Shown piece by piece: positions 54,369 to 62,613 of a stretch of 64,000 bases of DNA. The notes beneath the pieces were generated by a model, which was not told the origin of the DNA, searched no databases, and saw only the letters and a list, made by a program, of their open reading frames with translations. Position 1 is the stretch's first letter. The number at the start of each line of letters is the position of its first letter. The position numbers and the translations under genes are program-made. This DNA comes from Curtobacterium sp. ZW137 (GTDB taxonomy: Bacteria; Actinomycetota; Actinomycetes; Actinomycetales; Microbacteriaceae), in NCBI RefSeq assembly GCF_003762905.1, contig NZ_RJKS01000002.1, positions 168,033 to 232,032 of the forward strand, in the 5' to 3' direction.

Positions 54369-55277
54369 TCAGACGATCGGCGGGCGACCGGCGATGGTCA
54401 TCCGGCCGATCGTCAGCCAGCCCATGGGCGTCGCCGGACCGCAGTCGGTGCTCCAGCCTTCGCGGACGCCACCGAACCAGACCCGCAACCGTGCCGGGTG
54501 CCGCCACCAGCGGGCGGTCTGGATCGCGGCCCACGAGCCGACGTAGAGCGGGCGCAGCAGCGGTGGCAGGTTGCGGCGGGCCAGCCAGACCCGGTTCCGG
54601 GCGTTCAGACGGTAGTACTCGGTGTGCCGTGCCGGGTCGATCGCGGGGTGGTGCGCGATGAGGTCCCCGGCGTACCAGGCCCGTCGTCCGGCGTCCCACA
54701 CCCGCCATGCGAGCTCGATGCCCTCGTGCGCGTAGAAGTACGGCGCTCCCCAGCCGCCGACGACGCGGTACACGTCCATCGGCAGCACGACCGCGCCCTC
54801 CCACACCGAGAAGACCGGCGACGACTCCGTCGGGTCGCCCTTGCGGATCCGGGGCACCCAGCGGAGCGGACTCGCGGCGCCGGACGGATCGACCACGCGG
54901 GGCTGCACCAACCCGAGGGACGGGTCCCGCTCGAACAGGGCGATCGCGTCGCGCAGGAACGTGTCCGAGGGGACGGACGCGTCGTCGTCGAGGAAGAACA
55001 CGTAGTCGCCGTCGACGACCGCAGCGCCTGCGTTCCGACCGGCGGGGATGCCGACGTTCTCCGGCAGCGCCAGGGCCCGGACACTCTCGGGCAGGCCGAC
55101 GGGCTCCCAGCCGTTGCCGACGCAGACGACGTCGAGCTCGACGTCGCGCTGTGCGAGGACGCTCTCCAGCCCGCGGCGCAGGTCTTCCGGACGCGTGCCC
55201 TGGGTCAGGCTCACGACGGCGACGCGCGGGCGGTCGCGGTGCGGGACCGCGTTCCGGCGGACCGTGCCCGGCGTCAT
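54369..55277 (-). CDS. Family 2 glycosyltransferase
   Basis: 302 residues, GT-A fold. RVAVVSLTQGTRPEDLRRGL starts the fold; the metal-binding acidic motif is YVFFLDDDASVP, and a later acceptor-site region is YFYAHEGIELAWRVWDAG. It has no long membrane helix, although ALPLY-type hydrophobic stretches near the end may associate with the membrane. It should add a sugar to the polymer or its lipid carrier. Sugar and acceptor are unknown. Its ATG overlaps the stop of the phosphatidyltransferase gene by four bases. Confidence 0.88.
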   Translation of the reverse strand: MTPGTVRRNAVPHRDRPRVAVVSLTQGTRPEDLRRGLESVLAQRDVELDVVCVGNGWEPVGLPESVRALALPENVGIPAGRNAGAAVVDGDYVFFLDDDASVPSDTFLRDAIALFERDPSLGLVQPRVVDPSGAASPLRWVPRIRKGDPTESSPVFSVWEGAVVLPMDVYRVVGGWGAPYFYAHEGIELAWRVWDAGRRAWYAGDLIAHHPAIDPARHTEYYRLNARNRVWLARRNLPPLLRPLYVGSWAAIQTARWWRHPARLRVWFGGVREGWSTDCGPATPMGWLTIGRMTIAGRPPIV

Positions 55278-56110
55278 GCCCGCACCCGCTTGGAGGAGAT
55301 GATCGCCAGGAAGTGCCCGACGGTCGCGATCACGGCCAGCGGCAGCAGGACCCCGACGAGGATCCGGTCTGCCAGGGGATCGCCGATGACGAGCCCGAGC
55401 AGCGCGAACACGAAGGCGAGCATCGAGAGCTCGACGGAGTGGTACAGACGGTGGAACGGCAGGAAGCGCGCGATCCGTCGCAAGGAGGCCAGGCGTCGAC
55501 CGGACGGTGCGGTGGAGGCGTCCCGACGATCGACGAGCTTGTCGAGCCCGGAGTTCGCGCGAGCCACGTGGACCATGTCGTTCAGCGCCTTGTTCCAGAC
55601 GATCACCAGGCCGAGCGCGCACCCGATCGTGGTCCACATCCAGTCCGCGTCGTGGATCGGCCAGGTGGCGGCCCGGATGCCGAGCGCGACCGGGATGAGT
55701 CCCTCGGTCGTGTAGTGCCCGACCTTGTCGAGGAAGACCCCGGCCGGCGAACGGGTCCCGCGCCACCGCGCGACCTCGCCGTCGGAGCAGTCGACGAGCA
55801 TCTGGAGCTGCCCGAGCACGAGCGCGAGCGCCGCACCCCAGATCCCCGGGATGAGCAGCGCCGCGGCGACGGACCACCCGACCAGGATCATCAGGCCGGT
55901 GACCTGGTTCGCGCTGATCCGGGTCTTCAGGAGCACCCACGTCAGGTACGGGGAGATGTCCCGCAGGTACAGCGACGCCGTCCAGTGCTCCGCGTTGGCG
56001 CGGGACCGGACCTCGTCCGGCTGTGCCACGGCACGGAGCTCGGCGATCGAGGTCGGGTGGGCGTAGCCGCGCTCGGCGGGTTCGGGCTGGAGGTCGGGCA
56101 AGGAGGTCAC
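55274..56110 (-). CDS. CDP-alcohol phosphatidyltransferase-family membrane protein
   Basis: 278 residues with about six helices. The diagnostic motif is present at 107-132, DCSDGEVARWRGTR then SPAGVFLDKVGH: Asp107, Asp110, Gly111, Ala114, Arg115, Gly124 and Asp128 are kept, but the fourth aspartate is His132. The family transfers a phosphoalcohol from CDP-alcohol to a lipid or sugar alcohol, so this may make the lipid end or linkage unit of the polymer. Coupled by four-base overlaps to glycosyltransferase genes on both sides. Confidence 0.85.
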   Translation of the reverse strand: MTSLPDLQPEPAERGYAHPTSIAELRAVAQPDEVRSRANAEHWTASLYLRDISPYLTWVLLKTRISANQVTGLMILVGWSVAAALLIPGIWGAALALVLGQLQMLVDCSDGEVARWRGTRSPAGVFLDKVGHYTTEGLIPVALGIRAATWPIHDADWMWTTIGCALGLVIVWNKALNDMVHVARANSGLDKLVDRRDASTAPSGRRLASLRRIARFLPFHRLYHSVELSMLAFVFALLGLVIGDPLADRILVGVLLPLAVIATVGHFLAIISSKRVRA

Positions 56111-57150
56111 CGTCCGGTGTGGGTCGTCAGCTCGGAGGTCCGCGTCAGGAACCCGACGATGAACCCGACCCCCCAGCCGATGTGGATGCAGGGCAGCACG
56201 ACGAGCAGCCAGCCCCGTGTGGCGGCGTCGGATCGCCGCGAGACCGCGACGGTTCCCACGACGACGAAGAGCAGGTAGACCGCTGGCACCGCGAACCCGA
56301 GCATCGCCCAGGCGGCACCGCTGTGGAACAGGGCGCCGATCACGCCGACGATCCCGGCGACCAGGCCGAGTCCGACCGCGGCCACCATGGCCGGCGGGAC
56401 GAAGTACCGGAGGCCGTTGTTCGCGGGGAACCGTCGAGCCAGTTCACCCCGCCAGAGGCCGGTCGCCACGAACTGCCGGATCAGACGCTTGAGGCTCGGC
56501 CGCGGGCGGTAGGTCACGACGAGTTCCGGCGTGAACCACACCGTGCCGCCGGTCGTGCGCAGCCGCCGGTTGAGTTCCCAGTCCTGGCCGCGCTTGATGC
56601 CCTCGTCGAAGAGACCGACCGCGAAGAGCCGGTCTCGGCGGAAGACGCCGAGGTACGCGGTCTCGGCCGGTCCCGCCTGTCCGCCGACGTGGTGCGGGGT
56701 GCCGCCGAGGCCGACGCGGCTGCCGTACGCGAGCGCCACGGCCTTCTCGAACGGCGTGCGACCCTCGGCGCGCATGATGCCGCCGACGTTGTCCGCACCG
56801 GACTCCGTCAGGGTCCGCACCGCGATCCGCGTGTACTCCTTGGGCAGCACCGAGTGCGCGTCGACACGGACCACGATCGGGTGCTCGGACGCGCGGATCG
56901 CCACGTTCAGGCCGGCCGGCGTGGAGCCGACGGGGTTCTCGACGGCGCGGATCCGGGGGTCGGCGGCACTCATCTCGGCGACGAGTTCGTTCGTGCCGTC
57001 GATCGAGGGTCCGAGTGCGAGGACGACCTCGAACGGCCCGGCGTAGTCCTGCTCGAGCAGACTCGCGACGGCGGCCCGGACCTCGGTGACCTCGTTGAGG
57101 ACGGGCATCACGTACGAGACGCCCGGCAGGGGCTGTCCGTCTGTCTGCAT
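56107..57150 (-). CDS. Membrane-anchored family 2 glycosyltransferase
   Basis: 347 residues. GT-A domain first (VSYVMPVLNEVTEVRAAVAS; donor-metal region VVRVDAHSVLPKEY; acceptor region IKRGQDWELNRRLRTTGG), then three or four transmembrane helices from about 250 to the end. This layout is that of exopolysaccharide or succinoglycan-type glycosyltransferases. A GAGGAA site precedes ATG 57150, and TAGGCT (57185-57190) is a plausible -10. It is the first gene of a three-gene minus-strand unit with the phosphatidyltransferase and the other glycosyltransferase. Confidence 0.88.
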   Translation of the reverse strand: MQTDGQPLPGVSYVMPVLNEVTEVRAAVASLLEQDYAGPFEVVLALGPSIDGTNELVAEMSAADPRIRAVENPVGSTPAGLNVAIRASEHPIVVRVDAHSVLPKEYTRIAVRTLTESGADNVGGIMRAEGRTPFEKAVALAYGSRVGLGGTPHHVGGQAGPAETAYLGVFRRDRLFAVGLFDEGIKRGQDWELNRRLRTTGGTVWFTPELVVTYRPRPSLKRLIRQFVATGLWRGELARRFPANNGLRYFVPPAMVAAVGLGLVAGIVGVIGALFHSGAAWAMLGFAVPAVYLLFVVVGTVAVSRRSDAATRGWLLVVLPCIHIGWGVGFIVGFLTRTSELTTHTGR

Positions 57151-57243
57151 GCGTTCCTCGGGGTCCTGGCGGTGAGCGACTCGCAGCCTATCAAGAGGCC
57201 GAGCACCCCACCTGCGCGCTCCCCCACCGCCGCCCGCCCACGC

Positions 57244-57467
57244 CGAGCGGGCGAAACACCACGGTCCACCCCGCACCCCACCCGGGCATTTCGCCCGCTC
57301 ACCACACACACGAACGCCCGCCCCGCCGAGCGGGCGAAACACCACGGTCCGCCCCGCACCCCGCCTGGGCATTTCGCCCACTCACCACACACACGAACGC
57401 CCGCTCCGCCGAGCGGGCGAAACACCACGGTCCGCCCCGCACCCCACCCGGGCATTTCGCCCGCTCG
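57244..57467. repeat. Tandem palindromic array 1, 83-bp period
   Basis: Units begin at 57244, 57327 and 57410. Each opens with GAGCGGGCGAAA and closes with its complement TTTCGCCCGCTC (57289-57300; 57372-57383, one mismatch; 57455-57466), with a 32-base GC-rich centre. The 27 bases between them are a conserved CACACACGAACGCCCG linker. It lies in the 433-base gap between the glycosyltransferase start and the HtrA-like gene end. No gene or clear open frame is credible here; the rest of the gap holds only the -10 of the glycosyltransferase gene and the terminator below. Confidence 0.85.
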
Positions 57468-57527
57468 TGCGAGAGCGAGCGAGCGCGCGGGGCGGGGTCG
57501 GCGGGGCGGTGCTGCGGGGCTGACGAC

Positions 57528-57569
57528 GGACGGGAGGCCCGGTGCCGACTGGCACCGAGCCTCCCGTCC
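57528..57569 (-). terminator. Terminator after the HtrA-like protease gene
   Basis: Arms GGACGGGAGGC (57528-57538) and GCCTCCCGTCC (57559-57569) plus an inner seven-base stem close a hairpin 14 bases after the stop codon. The same CCAGATCGGACGGGAGGC transcript sequence precedes the gatB terminator stem. Confidence 0.85.
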
Positions 57570-57583
57570 GATCTGGGGTTGCG

Positions 57584-59602
57584 TCAGCTCTTGCTGTCGT
57601 AGGTCCCGAGGGTCACGTCAGCCTCGTGGGACTGGCCGTTGCGCACGTAGGTGATCGTCGTCTTCGCGCCACCGGCGAAGTACCGCACCTGCGCCGTGAG
57701 GTCGGTCGCGTCCGAGACGGTGGCGTTGCCGATCTTCGTGACGACGTCGCCCTTCTGCAGGCCCGCTCCGGAAGCCGCACCGCCGGAGGACACAGACTTG
57801 ATGAGCGCACCCATCTGTGTGGCCTTCGCGTCCTCGTTCGCGTCGCCGACCGTCGCGCCGAGCAGACCGTGCGTCGCCGAGCCGTTGTCGATGATCTCGT
57901 TCGCGACCCGCTTCACCAGGTTCGCCGGGATCGAGAAGCCGACGCCGATGCTGCCCGACTGGGAGTCGGACGAGTCCGTGCTGCCGGCACTCGCGATCGC
58001 GACGTTGATGCCGATCAGCTTGCCCTTGGAGTCGAGCAGCGCGCCGCCCGAGTTCCCCGGGTTGATGGACGCGTCGGTCTGGATGACCGGGAGCGACACC
58101 GTGGCGGTGGTGCCGGTGCTCGAGCCGTTGTCGCCGTTGCCCCAGAAGTCGAACGGGCCGTTGCCGTTGTTGCCCTGGCCCTCGTTCGAGTCGCCGCCGG
58201 CGTTCGGGTCGCTCGAGGTGACCTGGATGCTGCGGTTCAGGGTCGACACGATGCCGTCGGTGACGGTGTTCGACAGGCCGAGCGGAGCGCCGATCGCGAC
58301 CGCGGTGTCGCCGACGTTGAGCTTCGAGGAGTCCGCGAACGACATCGGCTTCAGGTCGCTCGCGTCGATCTTGATCACCGCGAGGTCGACCGTCGGGTCG
58401 GTGCCGACGAGCTTGCCGGCGTAGATCTTGCCGTCCGACGTGGTGACCTGGATGGTCCCCGTCGAGCTGTCGCCGTCGAGCGTCACCACGTGGGTGTTCG
58501 TGACGATGTAGCCGTCCTTGCTGAGGACCACGCCGGAGCCGGTGCCGGCCTCGCTCGAGGACGACACGTTGATCGTCACGACCGAGGGAGTGGCCTGCGC
58601 GGCGACCGCGGTGACGACCGTCGCCGAGTTGTAGTCGTTGACCGTCAGGTTGCCACCACTGGAGCTCGAGGAGCTCGAGGTGGTGCCGCCGTTCGAGGTC
58701 GCCGCCACCCAGCCACCACCGGCAGCCCCGCCGACGAGCGCGCCGACGATGAGGCCGCCCACGAGGGGCAGGACGATGCGGGAACGCGTGGACTTCGGCT
58801 TCGTGGCGGTGTCCGTGGCAGCGCCTGCACCCGCTCCGGTCGCTGCTGCGCCGGAGAAGTAGTAGCCGTTGGTGCGGTCGGAGCCGTCGGTGCGCTGGTC
58901 GTCGCCGAAGGCGGACGAGGGAGCCTGGGCGGACTGGCCGTACTGCTGCTGGCCGGTGGGCTGGGAGTACGACTGCTGTCCGTAGGACTGCTGGCCGTAC
59001 TGCTGCTGCCCGTACTGCTGCTGGCCGTAGGCGGACTGGTCGTACTGTGGCTGCCCGGAGGGCTGCTGTCCGTAGGCGGACTGTTCGCTCGCGGACCCCG
59101 GCGCCTGCGACGACGCCGGCTGCGCGTACTCGCCGTACCGAGGACGGTCCTGCTGGCCGTACTGGCTGGTCTGGCCGTACTGGCTGGTCTGGCCGTACTG
59201 ACTCGTTTGGCCGTAGTCGCTCGTCTGGCCGTAGGCACTCGTCTGGCCGTAGTCGCTCGCCTGGCCGGACCCTGCGCCGTAGGGCGAGTGGTCCTGGCCG
59301 TAGCCGCCCTGCTGGCCCTGGCCTTGGCCCTGGTCTTGGCCGTACTGCGTCGTGGGGTACGGCGCCGTGTACTGGTTCGTCTCGTTCGCCGGCACCGGAT
59401 CGATCACGTCGGTGTGGTCGGCATCAGCGTGACGCGCGTGCTCGTCAGGGCTCCCCGTCCCGGTCGCGGTGGTCTCGGAGTCGCTCGGCGTCGACGCACC
59501 AGCGTCGCCCGCCTGCTGCGCGGCATCGTCGGCGGCGACCTCGGGGGTCGTGTCGTCCGGACGGTTGTCGTCGCCGTGCCCGTTGGGCGTGGTGTCGGTC
59601 AT
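57584..59602 (-). CDS. HtrA/DegP-like membrane serine protease with Tyr-Gly-Gln repeat domain
   Basis: 672 residues. Residues 1-75 are acidic and Thr/Ser-rich. Residues about 78-222 are a low-complexity domain of YGQ, YGQQ and YGQTS repeats. One membrane helix (about 276-300) follows, then an external Ser-rich linker. The trypsin-like domain has His371 (VTNTHVV), Asp406 (VDLAVIKID) and Ser518 (GNSGGALL). A C-terminal PDZ domain (about 580-665) holds GLLGATVGD. It is predicted to cut misfolded or wall proteins outside the cell. The start has a GAAAGGAG site; -10 candidate TAAGAT at 59688-59693. The repeat region faces the cytoplasm if the helix is a signal anchor. Confidence 0.9.
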   Translation of the reverse strand: MTDTTPNGHGDDNRPDDTTPEVAADDAAQQAGDAGASTPSDSETTATGTGSPDEHARHADADHTDVIDPVPANETNQYTAPYPTTQYGQDQGQGQGQQGGYGQDHSPYGAGSGQASDYGQTSAYGQTSDYGQTSQYGQTSQYGQTSQYGQQDRPRYGEYAQPASSQAPGSASEQSAYGQQPSGQPQYDQSAYGQQQYGQQQYGQQSYGQQSYSQPTGQQQYGQSAQAPSSAFGDDQRTDGSDRTNGYYFSGAAATGAGAGAATDTATKPKSTRSRIVLPLVGGLIVGALVGGAAGGGWVAATSNGGTTSSSSSSSGGNLTVNDYNSATVVTAVAAQATPSVVTINVSSSSEAGTGSGVVLSKDGYIVTNTHVVTLDGDSSTGTIQVTTSDGKIYAGKLVGTDPTVDLAVIKIDASDLKPMSFADSSKLNVGDTAVAIGAPLGLSNTVTDGIVSTLNRSIQVTSSDPNAGGDSNEGQGNNGNGPFDFWGNGDNGSSTGTTATVSLPVIQTDASINPGNSGGALLDSKGKLIGINVAIASAGSTDSSDSQSGSIGVGFSIPANLVKRVANEIIDNGSATHGLLGATVGDANEDAKATQMGALIKSVSSGGAASGAGLQKGDVVTKIGNATVSDATDLTAQVRYFAGGAKTTITYVRNGQSHEADVTLGTYDSKS

Positions 59603-59784
59603 GCTGGACGTGCTCCTTTCAAGCTCGTGCAGTCTGTCGCACGCACCTGGGCAGTGCTCCTGACGGCCCTGCGAGTGCACTATGGCGATCTTATGCGTCG
59701 GCTGTGGATCGACTCCCGGGCCCGCGCGTCGGCACGCACTAAGTTGGGGTCCGTTCAGCGTGAGCGCTCGTCGGAGGGAACCAC

Positions 59785-61011
59785 ATGCGGCAGTCAGGAC
59801 CCTGGTTGCGCGCCGCGGAGGGCGCGATGCTCCTCGGCCCGGACGGCGTCCCCGCGCCGACGGTGTTCGCCGAGATGAGTGCCCTGGCAGCGCGTACCGG
59901 CGCGATCAACCTCGGGCAGGGCTTCCCCGACGAGGACGGCCCCGCCGAGGTCCTCGACGCTGCTGTGCGCGCGATCCGCGACGGCGTGAACCAGTATCCG
60001 CCAGGGCGCGGTACTCCCGATCTGCGCCTGGCGATCGCAGAGCACCAACGCCGGTGGTACGGCATCGAGGTCGATCCCGATCGAGAGGTCCTCGTGACCG
60101 CCGGTGCGACCGAAGCACTCGCCGCGACGCTCCTCGCCCTCGTCGAACCCGGCGACGAGGTGATCACGTTCGAGCCCTTCTACGACGCGTACGGGGCGCT
60201 GATCAGCCTCGCGGGCGGCACACACGTCACCGTCCCGCTCACCGCACCCGACTTCCTGCCCGACGACGACACGCTCCGTGCGGCGTTCTCGGACCGGACA
60301 CGCGCCGTCCTCGTCAACACCCCGCACAACCCGACCGGCCGCATCCTCCCCACCGAGGTGCTCCGGAGGGTCGTCGAGCTCGCGGCACGGTACGACGCCC
60401 TGGTCATCACCGACGAGGTCTACGAGCACCTGACCTTCGACGTCCCGCATGTCCCCATCGTCACGCTCCCGGGTGCTCGGGAACGGACCGTGACGATCTC
60501 GAGCGCTGGGAAGACCTTCAGCACCACGGGCTGGAAGATCGGCTGGCTCACGGCTCCTCCGCCCCTGGTCGACGCGATCACATCGGTGAAGCAGTTCCTG
60601 ACGTTCGTCAACGGCGCCCCGTTCCAGCCCGCGGTCGCGGCCGGACTGCGTCTCCCTGACGAGGTGTTCGCCGGGATCGCGGCGGATCTCGCGGCGAAGC
60701 ACCGGGTGCTGGCCGCGGGGCTGATCGCCGCCGGCTTCGAGGTGATGCGCCCCGACGGCGGGTACTTCGTCATCGCCGACACAGCGCCCCTCGGGTACGA
60801 GGACGCGCGGGCGTTCTGCCTCGAACTCCCCACCCTCGCCGGGGTCGTCGGCGTGCCGGTCTCCGCCTTCGTCCGACCCGACCACGCCGCCGGGTACCGC
60901 TCGCTCGTGCGCTTCGCGTTCTGCAAGCGTCGATCGGTGCTCGAGGACGCGGCCGGCCGGCTCGCGGGGCTCGGCGCCCGTCACCTGACCGGCGGCTCGC
61001 AGCGCTCCTGA
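59785..61011 (+). CDS. PLP-dependent class I/II aminotransferase
   Basis: 408 residues, fold type I. The pyridoxal lysine is Lys243 in SSAGKTFSTTGWKIGW; the cofactor loop VLVTAGATEALAATLL, NTPHNPTGRI and the Asp-Tyr pair in ITDEVYEHLTF are all present. The subgroup is that of kynurenine/glutamine transaminase K and methionine aminotransferases. The amidase gene just beyond its stop, on the opposite strand, has the nitrilase fold of omega-amidases, the usual partner reaction. ATG 59785 follows a GGAGGGA site. Confidence 0.88.
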   Translation: MRQSGPWLRAAEGAMLLGPDGVPAPTVFAEMSALAARTGAINLGQGFPDEDGPAEVLDAAVRAIRDGVNQYPPGRGTPDLRLAIAEHQRRWYGIEVDPDREVLVTAGATEALAATLLALVEPGDEVITFEPFYDAYGALISLAGGTHVTVPLTAPDFLPDDDTLRAAFSDRTRAVLVNTPHNPTGRILPTEVLRRVVELAARYDALVITDEVYEHLTFDVPHVPIVTLPGARERTVTISSAGKTFSTTGWKIGWLTAPPPLVDAITSVKQFLTFVNGAPFQPAVAAGLRLPDEVFAGIAADLAAKHRVLAAGLIAAGFEVMRPDGGYFVIADTAPLGYEDARAFCLELPTLAGVVGVPVSAFVRPDHAAGYRSLVRFAFCKRRSVLEDAAGRLAGLGARHLTGGSQRS

Positions 61012-61057
61012 CGGACCGGGCCCGATGCCCGTGACCTGATGGGTGGCCCGGGTGGCC

Positions 61058-61861
61058 TCAGCGCTCCGTGACGTCGTAGCGACGCAGTGACAACGAGGGG
61101 TTGACCCGCCGGACCTCGTCGGTGACGGCCGTGTCCACCGTCGCGACGAGCATGCCGGGGGTCGCACCGAGTGCCGCCGTGGCCACGCCAGCCGGGTCCA
61201 GCACCACCGATCCCCCGATCCCCACCGGCGGTGCCTGTCCGACGCCGACGACCCAGATCGTGTTCTCGATCGCCCTGGCCGTCAGCAGCGTGCGCCAGTG
61301 GTGCTCCTTGCCCGGACCGCGGACCCATTCAGCGGGGAGCAGCACCACGTCCACCGACGCCGCGGCCAGTCGCCGCGTGACCTCGGGGAAGCGGAGGTCG
61401 TAGCACGTCTCCAGCCCGATCCGCACGCCGCCGAGTTCGAACACGGGGAGCTGTGACGGGTCGCCGGGCTCGATGCGGTCGGACTCTCGGGAGCCGAACG
61501 CGTCGTAGAGGTGCACCTTCCGGTACGTCTGCAGGACGGCTCCGTCTGCACCGATCGCGACGAGGGTGTTCCGGAAGCGCTCCGGTCGGTCCGTGGCCTC
61601 CGCGGTGCCGACGACGAGCGCGACGCCGGTGTCCCGGGCGACCTGTCGGAGGCCGGTCACGAACGGGCCGTCCATCGGCTGGGCAGCAGCCACGAAGTCG
61701 TCGTCGATCTCCGCGGTGAAGTACGACGTGTACTCGGGTGTGACGAGCAGGTCGGCGCCACGTGCTGCGGCCTCGACCGCGGCGGTGCGGACGGTCTCGA
61801 GGTTCGCCACCGGATCGTCGACGGGGGCGAACTGCGCGGCTGCGATCGTCAGGGTCGTCAC
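61058..61861 (-). CDS. Carbon-nitrogen hydrolase, probable omega-amidase
   Basis: 267 residues, nitrilase superfamily. The catalytic triad is complete: Glu43 (LVTPEYTSYF), Lys115 (TYRKVHLYDAFG) and Cys153 (GLETCYDLRFPE). It is cytoplasmic and likely hydrolyses the omega-amide of 2-oxo acids such as 2-oxoglutaramate. GTG 61861 has TAGCCT (61868-61873) six bases upstream. Convergent with the aminotransferase gene with a 46-base gap, which supports a shared pathway but not shared transcription. Confidence 0.87.
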   Translation of the reverse strand: MTTLTIAAAQFAPVDDPVANLETVRTAAVEAAARGADLLVTPEYTSYFTAEIDDDFVAAAQPMDGPFVTGLRQVARDTGVALVVGTAEATDRPERFRNTLVAIGADGAVLQTYRKVHLYDAFGSRESDRIEPGDPSQLPVFELGGVRIGLETCYDLRFPEVTRRLAAASVDVVLLPAEWVRGPGKEHHWRTLLTARAIENTIWVVGVGQAPPVGIGGSVVLDPAGVATAALGATPGMLVATVDTAVTDEVRRVNPSLSLRRYDVTER

Positions 61862-61898
61862 GGAGCAAGGCTAACCGGCCGACACCGGACCGGCCCGG

Positions 61899-62507
61899 TC
61901 AGCTCCGTCGGACGTCCAGCACGTCGAACGCCCGCCGCAGGATGCCGACCACATCGTCGTCGGCCTCGGTCGCCCACGTGGTGATCGCGACGTCGAAGCA
62001 CCCCAGCGCCGCCTGCACGACCGTCCGCGCACGCAGGTCGAGGTCGTCGTCCGTGCCGTCGATGCGCCCGGCGACCAACGGCGTGAGGACGTCCGCCCAT
62101 GCCTGGTGCTTCTCGAGGTTCCTGGCTCGGAGGGACGGCGCGCTCGTCATCACCCGGACGGAACGCCGCCCCGTCTCGGGGTCCTCGCCGCCACGAGCGA
62201 CCATCTGCACGAACGCTTCACGGAGCGCGGTCCACACCGGCTCGTCCGACGGTCGTTTGCGGAACGCCTCCGCGAGGGCTCCGCGATGGCGCGCCGGGTC
62301 GCCGATGACAGCGTCCTCCTTCGCGGGGAAGTACCGGTGGAAGCTCCGCGCGGAGATCCCGGCTTCGGCAGCGATCTGTTCCACGGTGACGCGCTCGAAC
62401 CCGTCGGCGTCGAACCGGGCGATCGCGACGGCTGCGATACGCGCGCGGACGGCGTCGCGGGTTATGTCCCGCAGACCGGGGCGCGGTTCCGTGCTCGTGT
62501 CGCTCAC
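61899..62507 (-). CDS. TetR-family transcriptional regulator
   Basis: 202 residues. The N-terminal helix-turn-helix (VTVEQIAAEAGISARSFHRYF, about 41-62) is typical; the C-terminal ligand/dimer domain is variable. TAGACT (62514-62519) six bases before GTG 62507 supports the start. It is divergent from an aldo/keto reductase gene, its likely target. The 106-base gap contains CTGGC and GCCAG arranged as an inverted repeat (62525-62541), a possible operator. Confidence 0.87.
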   Translation of the reverse strand: MSDTSTEPRPGLRDITRDAVRARIAAVAIARFDADGFERVTVEQIAAEAGISARSFHRYFPAKEDAVIGDPARHRGALAEAFRKRPSDEPVWTALREAFVQMVARGGEDPETGRRSVRVMTSAPSLRARNLEKHQAWADVLTPLVAGRIDGTDDDLDLRARTVVQAALGCFDVAITTWATEADDDVVGILRRAFDVLDVRRS

Positions 62508-62613
62508 GCTTCGAGTCTAGCGACCTGGCAGCAAACGCCAGTTGTGTCACCCTCTGCCATTTCCGGCGTACAGTGCCACCTGTACCGCTCTCCATGTCTC
62601 GAAAGGACAGCAC

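Noticed and set aside
57244..57467. Possible CRISPR array
   Set aside because: Repeat units are long and palindromic, the linkers are identical rather than unique spacers, and no cas gene is present.
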